Assembly: GCA_964565665.1 (NCBI GenBank) | Contig: CAZMFZ010000166.1 | Span: 1-5,150, forward strand | From: CAZMFZ01 sp964565665 | GTDB lineage: Bacteria; Bacteroidota; Bacteroidia; Cytophagales; UBA9547 | Direction of reading: 5' to 3' | DNA length: 5,150 nt | In this document: positions 1 to 5,150 of the stretch, piece by piece | How the letters are laid out: each line of letters starts with the position of its first letter | Position numbering within the stretch: the stretch's first letter is position 1 | The notes under the pieces: generated by a model | The model's database searches: none | What the model saw: only the letters and a program-made list of their open reading frames with translations | Told to the model about the DNA's origin: nothing | Position numbers and translations under genes: made by a program

Positions 1-568
1 ATCCTATACAGATTACAAATAATAAAACAAAAGCAATACCAGTATTTAACTTAATATAAAAACTAAAGACACATATAAATGCAGCTAATATGTAATCTGG
101 CCACTTATCACTACACAGGTAGTAAATAAAAATAAAAAAAAGGAAATATGGAATTTGTATATCTGGTTCCCCAGCTGATATACAAATTGCTCCAATCAAG
201 CCTACCCCTAAAGTTTTCTTAATTGGAAGTTTTTTAAAAATAGCCAGTACTATTTTGGAGAATAGTATGATCAAGGAAAAATCAAACAGAACAAACCATA
301 TCCTATTTATTTGATAAGGCAATCTGGTTTGTAGAAACACTAATGGCCCGTATGTATAATTAATATCTTTCCCAAAAACATAATCATGTGATATACAGTA
401 GTTTAACCCCAACATCCACGATGAATCAAATCCGTTATTTGGCTCAGTAAATACCGGAAAGCATAAATAGGCTGATATTATTATTACAAGAACATTAAAT
501 GAAGAATCCTTTTCTGCAATTATTTTTTCTATATAATTCAAGGGTGCTTGATAAATGCCTTTTAACAT
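1..568 (-). CDS. Multi-pass membrane protein of unknown function, N-terminal part (cut by window edge)
   Basis: An open frame runs from ATG at 568 to the left edge without a stop, giving 189 codons; the C-terminus lies outside the window. An in-frame TAA at 575-577 makes this ATG the most upstream start. The product is an integral membrane protein: hydrophobic segments lie near residues 23-41, 88-111, 118-134, 139-152, 158-172 and 176-189. Between the first two is a polar, probably extracytoplasmic loop with FDSSWMLGLNY (47-57) and GKDINYTYGPL (67-77). This first-loop layout, an acidic residue soon after the first helix and then a glycine/aromatic motif, recalls polytopic GT-C type glycosyltransferases and related uncharacterised membrane proteins. 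That likeness is from memory and is not an assignment. It starts 12 bp after the preceding small ORF, so co-transcription is likely. Confidence is high that it is a real gene and low for function. Confidence 0.8.
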   Translation of the reverse strand, partial: MLKGIYQAPLNYIEKIIAEKDSSFNVLVIIISAYLCFPVFTEPNNGFDSSWMLGLNYCISHDYVFGKDINYTYGPLVFLQTRLPYQINRIWFVLFDFSLIILFSKIVLAIFKKLPIKKTLGVGLIGAICISAGEPDIQIPYFLFFIFIYYLCSDKWPDYILAAFICVFSFYIKLNTGIAFVLLFVICIG

Positions 569-580
569 AGTACTTTAATA

Positions 581-769
581 TTAATATACATTATTTGATT
601 GTGTTCTAAATCTAATTATTAAGTGTTTAGTAAAAATAACAAACAGTAGCCAAAAACAAGCAAAGAAGTAAAAATCCTTGTTGAAGGGCATTCCTTGATT
701 ATATACTGCTTGCATTTTATAAAATGGATCAGTTATAGTTTCGTCAACATTTACTTTTAAAATATTCAT
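581..769 (-). CDS. Small single-pass membrane protein, hypothetical (62 aa)
   Basis: A 62-codon ORF with ATG at 769 and TAA at 581-583. An in-frame stop at 776-778 rules out a longer form as the sequence stands. The first 30 or so residues are polar with several acidic residues (VDETITDPF, 8-16). One hydrophobic segment follows near residues 33-52, then a short basic tail (HLIIRFRTQS), so a single membrane helix is expected. It overlaps the end of the 744-1199 gene by 26 bp in another frame and ends 12 bp before the next gene, as in a compact operon. I recognise no family. It may be a real small protein, or the 3' remnant of a longer membrane gene that begins in the 744-1199 ORF: the two come into one frame if the T7 run at 812-818 loses a base, leaving a single TAA between them. 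Confidence 0.5.
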   Translation of the reverse strand: MNILKVNVDETITDPFYKMQAVYNQGMPFNKDFYFFACFWLLFVIFTKHLIIRFRTQSNNVY

Positions 770-1199
770 AAATACTTAAATAGCCATGCAAAAGGTTGTG
801 GCTATAAATACAAAAAAACACATATTTCAAGCGATTGACTTTTACTGGTGGGGCTAATATGAATATTGCTGCATAAAAAGTCGATATGGCTCTAACCTGA
901 AAATAGTAGTTCCAATTTTTATGCTCGGTTGGGTGTAAATGAAGACTTATTAAATAAATGAGTGGAAAAAGGCCTATGCAAGCATAACTAATCAGTATTT
1001 TCTTGTCAAAAGTAATTTGACGAAATAAAATAAAATGCAAAACTGCAGTACAGATAGCAACTACTCCAGCTATATTAGGTACTGCAATATGATTGGGATA
1101 TAAAAAATTACCCATTGCAATGGTGCATAGGGCAAAGACGAAGACTACCTGAAGGATATTTTTGGTTTTTTCTGAATTAATATTATTCATTCTCAGCAT
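744..1199 (-). CDS. Multi-pass membrane protein, hypothetical (151 aa); 3' end possibly frameshifted
   Basis: ATG at 1199 is directly preceded by an in-frame TAA (1200-1202), so no longer start exists; ATG at 1190 (codon 4) is an alternative. After a short polar N-terminus there are hydrophobic segments near residues 14-34, 41-60 and 67-87, and a weaker one at 98-117. A polar loop with HLHPTEHKNWNYY lies at 87-99. The final 20 or so residues (IYSHNLLHGYLSIYEYFKSK) do not look like the rest. If one base of the T7 run (812-818) is skipped, the frame ends in FFVFIATTFCMAI, a better membrane helix, with stop TAA at 776-778, only 6 nt before the next ATG. I assign no function; membrane subunits of surface-polysaccharide loci can look like this, but nothing here proves it. 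It lies 33 bp downstream of the CNNM-family gene on the same strand. Confidence 0.65.
   Translation of the reverse strand: MLRMNNINSEKTKNILQVVFVFALCTIAMGNFLYPNHIAVPNIAGVVAICTAVLHFILFRQITFDKKILISYACIGLFPLIYLISLHLHPTEHKNWNYYFQVRAISTFYAAIFILAPPVKVNRLKYVFFCIYSHNLLHGYLSIYEYFKSKC
812..818 (-). other. Homopolymer run (T7 on the coding strand) inside the 744-1199 gene
   Basis: Seven consecutive A on the plus strand, read as GTG TTT TTT TGT in the gene. A one-base deletion here switches the reading to GTG TTT TTT GTA and gives a hydrophobic C-terminus ending at TAA 776-778. The run exists as stated; whether it is an assembly error, a mutation or a slippage site is inference. Confidence 0.5.
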
Positions 1200-1232
1200 T
1201 TATAATGAAGTAAAAAACAGAGAAAAATCTTC

Positions 1233-2540
1233 TTAATCATCATCTCTCAATAGCTCTATTATGCGCACAGATTCGGCTATCTTATTGCCCATTTTCAATA
1301 CCGTGAAATGATAACCACCAAATTCCTTTTCATCGCCATCATCGGGAATGCGCTCAAAAATAAAATTCATCAGCCCTGCTATGGTTTCGAAATCGTCTCC
1401 TTCAGGAAGTGGATGTCGAAGTTGATCGTTCAAATCCATAAGAGAAGTAACGCCACTTACTATAAATTCTTTTTCATTTATCTTTTCAATCAATGGTTTT
1501 TCGTCTTCATCATCTTCATCGCGAATTTCACCAACCAATTCCTCAATTATATCTTCCATGGTTACTATGCCCGAAGTGCCGCCAAATTCATCTAAAACTA
1601 TAGCCATGTGTAAACGCTTTTTCTGAAAATCTTTCATCAAATCATTTATTCGCTTTGTATCAGGTATAAAATAGGCAGGTTTTAAATAATTGCTCAATAC
1701 AATTGATTCGCCACGGCTTACCATTTTCAAAATGTCTTTAGTACTGATAATGCCCACCACATCGTCTATCACTTCTTTAAATACAGGCATTCTAGAAAAA
1801 CCTTCCTTATGTATTAACTCCAAAATCTTTTCATCAGAAGCACTCACTTCTAATGCCACCATTTTCGTGCGTGGTATCATTATTTGACGCACTGTAGTCT
1901 CATTAAAATGAAATACATTTTCAATTAATTCATGCTCTTCTTGCTCAATTACGCCTTGTTCTTTCCCCTTTTCAAGTAGCATTTTCAATTCTTGGGCACT
2001 ATGCTCGTCTGTATGATTTGAAGATGTGTTTACGCCAAATATTCTAAGAATTACGATGGATGTTGAATTCAATACCCAAATTAAAGGTCTGAAAATAACA
2101 TAAAAAGCTCTTAAAGGTAGGGTTACAAAATAGGTTGCTTTTTCGGGAGAGCTGATGGCTAACGTTTTTGGTACTTGCTCACCAAGTACTATGTGCAAAG
2201 TGGTAATCATAATAAATGCTATAGCAATGGCAATACCGTTGATGGTTTGAGAAGTCATATCAAGCCCCATAGAATGGAATAGGCGTTGCACAAGTTGGCT
2301 TGCAGCTTCCTCACCCACCCAACCTAAGGCAAGGCTGGCCAAAGTAATACCAAGCTGAGTAGCAGATAGATAGGCGTTCAGGTTTTTTAATATGCCTTTG
2401 GAAATCTTTGCTAATGGATTGCCCGATTGTGCTTTTATTTCAATTTGCGATTCGCGTACTTTTACTATTGCAAATTCGGCCGCAACGAAAAAAGCATTTA
2501 AAAGCACCAAAATAAGTACTAAAAAAAGGTCAAAAATCAT
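1233..2540 (-). CDS. CNNM/DUF21-CBS-CorC_HlyC domain membrane protein (hemolysin C/CorC family)
   Basis: A complete 435-residue inner-membrane protein of the kind often annotated as hemolysin or CorC-like. The family is linked to Mg2+/Co2+ homeostasis, mostly efflux, and the hemolysin name is historical. The CNNM (DUF21) membrane domain spans about residues 1-190, with helices near 1-21, 58-77, 101-120 and 138-165 and the family signatures LLNAFFVAAEFA (13-24) and GEQVPKTLA (120-128). A CBS pair follows, about 215-340: the first CBS opens at MIPRTKM (221-227), and the second carries DEFGGTSGIVTMEDIIEELV (317-336). A very acidic linker (340-348) leads to the CorC_HlyC domain (about 350-432) with EGDDFETIAGLM (380-391). 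Length and domain order are typical. ATG at 2540 is the only long start because an in-frame TAA lies at 2547-2549. The gliding protein GldE has the same architecture, but no gld or ssb neighbour is visible, so I do not use that name. Confidence 0.93.
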   Translation of the reverse strand: MIFDLFLVLILVLLNAFFVAAEFAIVKVRESQIEIKAQSGNPLAKISKGILKNLNAYLSATQLGITLASLALGWVGEEAASQLVQRLFHSMGLDMTSQTINGIAIAIAFIMITTLHIVLGEQVPKTLAISSPEKATYFVTLPLRAFYVIFRPLIWVLNSTSIVILRIFGVNTSSNHTDEHSAQELKMLLEKGKEQGVIEQEEHELIENVFHFNETTVRQIMIPRTKMVALEVSASDEKILELIHKEGFSRMPVFKEVIDDVVGIISTKDILKMVSRGESIVLSNYLKPAYFIPDTKRINDLMKDFQKKRLHMAIVLDEFGGTSGIVTMEDIIEELVGEIRDEDDEDEKPLIEKINEKEFIVSGVTSLMDLNDQLRHPLPEGDDFETIAGLMNFIFERIPDDGDEKEFGGYHFTVLKMGNKIAESVRIIELLRDDD

Positions 2541-2614
2541 GCGATAGTTATGTGAGTTGGAACTGAAAAAGTGCTGAAATTCTGGGGCGGCTCTGAATTC
2601 ATATATCGAATCTA

Positions 2615-2643
2615 CAAACTTAGTTGTAAATCACAAATGCAAA
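2615..2643 (-). promoter_or_regulatory. Candidate Bacteroidota-type promoter for the CNNM-family gene
   Basis: On the minus strand, TAAGTTTG at 2622-2615 fits the Bacteroidota -7 consensus TAnnTTTG exactly, and TTTG at 2643-2640 lies 17 nt upstream as a -33 element. That spacing is slightly shorter than the usual 19-21 nt. Transcription would start near 2609, leaving a leader of about 70 nt before ATG 2540. That leader contains a weak inverted repeat (2575-2582 with 2594-2601, one bulged base). The boxes are short and AT-rich, so chance occurrence is possible. Confidence 0.4.
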
Positions 2644-2657
2644 TATGCTATAATTTG
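2624..2657 (+). promoter_or_regulatory. Weak candidate promoter for holA
   Basis: On the plus strand TTG (2624-2626) is followed after 22 nt by TATAATTTG (2649-2657), a near match to the Bacteroidota TTG...TAnnTTTG pattern that is one base off in the -7 box. It lies about 85-115 bp upstream of the holA start and overlaps the minus-strand candidate, so the two genes may share a divergent promoter region. This rests on visual pattern matching only. Confidence 0.22.
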
Positions 2658-2740
2658 TAAAATTTTGCATGATGTGGACAGATATTTATAAAAATAAAGC
2701 TTCTAATTGATAGATTTATAATTGAAAATAACGCTACACA

Positions 2741-3802
2741 TTGGCTAAGAATAACAACCTGACTGCGGAAGCTATCATTACAGAAATAAAGCAGAAAAAG
2801 TTTGTTCCTATATATTTTTTACAAGGTGAAGAACCTTATTTTATAGATCAAATAGCAGATGCAATTGAGAAATTTGCCATTCCTGATAGTGATAAAGGAT
2901 TTAATCAAACCATTCTTTATGGGAAAGACATAGATATTAATGCAGCATTAACAGCCGCTAAACGCTTTCCTATGATGGCCGAACGCCAAGTAGTGATAGT
3001 GAAAGAAGCTCAGGACATAAAAGATATTGAGAAAGAAGTAAAAAATAAAATTTCGGGCAAAGAAGTGAGTTTTTTCCCTTTAGATGAATATGCAAAAAAG
3101 CCATTGCCAAGCACCATATTGGTGTTTTGCTACAAGTACAAAACCTTGGATGGCAGAAAACAATTGGCCAAAACACTGGGTGAAAATGGAATCGTATTTA
3201 CAGGCAAGTCTCTGTATGACAATCAGTTGCCTGAATGGATTTCTAAAAATATAGTCTCTAAAGGCTTTACTATCAGTGAAAAAGCAAGCTTGCTATTGGC
3301 CGAATTTGTTGGCAACAATCTTTCAAGACTCAATAATGAAATAGATAAAATACTATCAAATTTTAAAGAGAAAATACAGATCTCGGATGCGGATGTGCTT
3401 CGATTTGTAGGCGTAAGCAAAGAGTACAATATTTTTGAATTGCAGAATGCCTTGGCTCGGAAAGATATTTTAAAGTGCAACAAAATTGTAAATTACTTTG
3501 CAGAGAATACTAAAGAACACCCAATTCAGCAAATTTTGGCCAATTTGTACGGTTATTTTTCGAAACTGCTATTGGTGAAATCAGCAAAGGCTAATACAGA
3601 TATTGAAGTAGGTAGAATATTGAGCATACATCCATTTATAGCCAAAGAATATTTAGTAGCCGCTAGAAATTTTCAAGATGGTAAAGTGCTGCAAATATTC
3701 AGTTATTTGCGTGAGGCAGATATGCAAAGCAAAGGCTTTGAAAGCAACATTTCGAATGAGGGAGAAATAATGAGAGAGTTGATTTTCAAAGTGTTGCATT
3801 AA
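2741..3802 (+). CDS. holA: DNA polymerase III subunit delta (clamp loader)
   Basis: A 353-residue cytoplasmic protein, the usual length for HolA. The delta subunit is the clamp-loader wrench that opens the beta sliding clamp and assembles with the DnaX (tau/gamma) and delta-prime subunits. The N-terminal AAA-like fold begins with VPIYFLQGEEPYFID (22-36). It lacks a functional Walker A, as expected for delta, which does not hydrolyse ATP. Family-typical blocks follow: KRFPMMAERQVVIVKEAQ (74-91), TILVFCYKYKTLDGRK (125-140), the helical-domain motif FVGNNLSRLNNEIDKIL (189-205), and VSKEYNIFELQNALA (225-239) leading into the C-terminal collar domain. The start is TTG at 2741: an in-frame TAA at 2729-2731 excludes an upstream start, and the next in-frame ATG (codon 78) would remove the conserved N-terminus. 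Residues 96-117 look longer than in the Bacteroidota homologues I recall. It is divergent from the CNNM gene and convergent with purH. Confidence 0.95.
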   Translation: MAKNNNLTAEAIITEIKQKKFVPIYFLQGEEPYFIDQIADAIEKFAIPDSDKGFNQTILYGKDIDINAALTAAKRFPMMAERQVVIVKEAQDIKDIEKEVKNKISGKEVSFFPLDEYAKKPLPSTILVFCYKYKTLDGRKQLAKTLGENGIVFTGKSLYDNQLPEWISKNIVSKGFTISEKASLLLAEFVGNNLSRLNNEIDKILSNFKEKIQISDADVLRFVGVSKEYNIFELQNALARKDILKCNKIVNYFAENTKEHPIQQILANLYGYFSKLLLVKSAKANTDIEVGRILSIHPFIAKEYLVAARNFQDGKVLQIFSYLREADMQSKGFESNISNEGEIMRELIFKVLH

Positions 3803-3853
3803 AATCAAACTAATTTTGACTTTCTAATTTGAAATGAAAATTAGTTTGATTTT
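3801..3853. terminator. Bidirectional terminator between convergent holA and purH
   Basis: A perfect 17-bp inverted repeat: the left arm AAAATCAAACTAATTTT (3801-3817) pairs with the right arm at 3837-3853 across a 19-nt loop. A 4-bp inner stem (TTTC 3821-3824 with GAAA 3831-3834) may extend it. Both arms begin with AAAA and end with TTTT, so on either strand the hairpin ends in a short U run, as a two-way intrinsic terminator would. The stem starts inside the holA stop codon and ends 3 bp short of the purH stop. The stem is A/T-rich with few G-C pairs, so its strength is uncertain, but position and symmetry support the role. Confidence 0.75.
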
Positions 3854-3856
3854 CGG

Positions 3857-5150
3857 TTAATGTTTGAAATGCCTTATTCCAGTAAACACCATAGCTACTC
3901 CGTTTTTATCGCAATACTCGATACTTTCTTTGTCTTTAATTGAGCCTCCTGGTTGCAATACTGCTGTGATTCCAGCATTGTGAGCCAGTTCCACACAATC
4001 TGGAAAAGGGAAAAAAGCATCTGAAGCCATTACCGTTCCCTTTACCTCAAAGCCGAAAGAAGTCGCTTTTTCCAAAGCCTGACGTAGCGAATCTACTCTT
4101 GAAGTCTGGCCCACACCGCTGGCAATCAATACATCTTCTTTGGCGAAAACAATCGTATTTGATTTGGTGTGTTTCACAATTTTATTGGCAAACACCAATG
4201 CTTTGATTTCTTGTGCGGTTGGCAATTTTGTAGTTACTGTTTTCAAATCAGAAGCCACTTCCATTTTCAAATCTTTATCTTGCTCAATCACGCCATTGAG
4301 CAAAGTTTTGAATTGTTTAGTAGAAAACTCAACCGGATTGCGTTTCAGAATAATCCTGTTTTTCTTTTCTCTCAATATTTCTATGGCTTTGTCATCGTAA
4401 GCCGGGGCAATCAATACTTCGAAAAATAATTTTTGTAATTCTTCAGCAGTAGCCACATCTATTTTACCATTGGCGATAATTACCCCACCAAAAGCTGAAA
4501 CCGGATCGCAAGCCAAGGCAGTTAAATAGGCCTGATGTACGCTATTGGCCGAAGCCACTCCACACGCGTTGGTATGTTTGATAATGGCAAATGTAATTTT
4601 GCCTTCTTTCAAAGTATCATCAAATTCATCAATTAAGGCTACACAAGCATCTACATCTACCAAATTATTATAAGAGAGTTCTTTGCCATTCAACACCTCA
4701 AATAATTTATCTATCTCGCCATAAAATGTGCCTTGCTGATGTGGGTTTTCGCCATAGCGAAGCGTTTTAGCTTCTCTTAGGCTTTCTTTGAATACAGGGA
4801 TTTTTTCTTCTTGATTGAAATATTTGAAAATGGCCGCATCGTAATGTGAAGTAATGTCAAAAGCTTTGGCTGCGAATCTCTTGCGGTTGCTAATTTCAGT
4901 AGCTCCGTTTTTTTCAGTCAATATAGTATTCAGTTCTACATATTGTTCTCTTGAAGAAATTATTACGGTATCGGTATAATTTTTGGCAGCAGCTCTTATT
5001 AAAGAAATACCCCCAATATCTATTTTTTCAATGATTTCTTCATGCGAGCCACCCGCAGCCACTGTTTCTTCAAAAGGATATAAATCTACAATCACCAAGT
5101 CTATGCTTGGAATATCGTATTGAATGGCTTCTTTTAGGTCGGTATTATCG
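3857..5150 (-). CDS. purH: Bifunctional AICAR formyltransferase / IMP cyclohydrolase (5' end beyond window)
   Basis: PurH performs the last two steps of de novo purine synthesis: 10-formyl-THF-dependent formylation of AICAR to FAICAR, then cyclisation to IMP. The frame is open to the right edge, giving 430 codons; comparison with full-length PurH (about 505-530 residues) suggests 75-100 N-terminal residues are missing. It does not begin at TTG 5098: the 17 codons further upstream encode the PurH-like stretch DNTDLKEAIQYDIPSID, which runs into LVIVDLYPFEETVA. The rest of the cyclohydrolase domain includes IEKIDIGGISLIRAAAKN. The transformylase domain follows with LRYGENPHQQGTFY, ELSYNNLVDVDA, FAIIKHTNACGVAS (catalytic-type Lys-His at 4574-4579), DPVSAFGGVI, GQTSRVDSLRQA and SDAFFPFPDCVELA. 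The C-terminus is intact and ends in GIRHFKH, a typical PurH end. No frameshift or missing motif is seen in the visible part. Confidence 0.96.
   Translation of the reverse strand, partial: DNTDLKEAIQYDIPSIDLVIVDLYPFEETVAAGGSHEEIIEKIDIGGISLIRAAAKNYTDTVIISSREQYVELNTILTEKNGATEISNRKRFAAKAFDITSHYDAAIFKYFNQEEKIPVFKESLREAKTLRYGENPHQQGTFYGEIDKLFEVLNGKELSYNNLVDVDACVALIDEFDDTLKEGKITFAIIKHTNACGVASANSVHQAYLTALACDPVSAFGGVIIANGKIDVATAEELQKLFFEVLIAPAYDDKAIEILREKKNRIILKRNPVEFSTKQFKTLLNGVIEQDKDLKMEVASDLKTVTTKLPTAQEIKALVFANKIVKHTKSNTIVFAKEDVLIASGVGQTSRVDSLRQALEKATSFGFEVKGTVMASDAFFPFPDCVELAHNAGITAVLQPGGSIKDKESIEYCDKNGVAMVFTGIRHFKH

Noticed and set aside
1200..1232. Possible terminator between the CNNM-family gene and the membrane cassette
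   Set aside because: The minus strand has T-rich runs but only a 4-bp stem (AGAA/TTCT), too weak to call; co-transcription cannot be excluded.
1308..1595. Plus-strand ORF of 95 codons
   Set aside because: It lies wholly antisense to the well-supported CBS/CorC part of the CNNM-family gene and has no recognisable motif of its own.
1690..1887. Plus-strand ORF of 65 codons
   Set aside because: Antisense to the first CBS domain of the CNNM-family gene; a shadow frame.
1233..2540. Identification as gliding-motility protein GldE
   Set aside because: The domain architecture matches, but no gld or ssb genes are adjacent and the architecture is common to many paralogues.
2970..3483. Minus-strand ORFs at 2970-3176 and 3223-3483
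   Set aside because: Both are antisense to conserved holA coding sequence, and their Leu/Ser/Cys-rich composition is typical of reverse-frame translations.
4140..4429. Two overlapping plus-strand ORFs (4140-4400 and 4169-4429)
   Set aside because: Antisense to the AICAR transformylase domain of purH; they overlap each other in different frames and show no family features.
5096..5098. TTG as a start codon for purH
   Set aside because: The frame stays open upstream to the window edge and encodes PurH-like sequence, so the gene is simply cut by the window.
1..5150. CRISPR arrays, tRNA/rRNA genes, insertion sequences, toxin-antitoxin pairs
   Set aside because: Reading both strands showed no regularly spaced direct repeats, cloverleaf-like sequences, transposase motifs or flanking terminal repeats.

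Overview
This AT-rich window reads like a chromosomal segment of a Bacteroidota (Bacteroidetes) bacterium. The DNA polymerase III delta subunit and the PurH bifunctional enzyme both have the sequence style I associate with that phylum. No start has a convincing Shine-Dalgarno sequence, and one intergenic box matches the Bacteroidota -7 element TAnnTTTG. No 16S rRNA or other phylogenetic marker is present, so the assignment is an inference.

Layout. Positions 1-1199 hold three tightly spaced minus-strand genes for small or multi-pass membrane proteins that I cannot assign to a named family; the leftmost runs off the window. This block is clearly more AT-rich than its neighbour: a hand count gives about 29% G+C for 1-360 against about 42% for 1261-1440. 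Next, also on the minus strand and 33 bp upstream of the block, is a full-length CNNM/DUF21-CBS-CorC_HlyC membrane protein (1233-2540). A 200-bp divergent intergenic region with candidate promoters separates it from holA on the plus strand (2741-3802, TTG start). holA converges on purH (minus strand, 3857 to beyond 5150), and the 54-bp gap between them contains a perfect 17-bp inverted repeat that probably serves as a two-way terminator.

How the genes relate. holA (replisome clamp loader), purH (last two steps of IMP synthesis) and the CNNM protein (probably divalent-cation handling at the membrane) are ordinary housekeeping genes with no evident shared pathway. The three membrane genes may be co-transcribed downstream of the CNNM gene, but their AT bias and lack of recognisable family suggest a variable or acquired segment. 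The most notable detail there is a run of seven T residues near the 3' end of the 151-codon gene. Dropping one T replaces an unconvincing polar tail with a good membrane segment and puts the gene in the same frame as the next small ORF, with only one stop codon between them.

I found no RNA genes, CRISPR arrays, insertion sequences or phage genes, and no convincing new system. The unassigned membrane cassette is the only part that could hide something undescribed.
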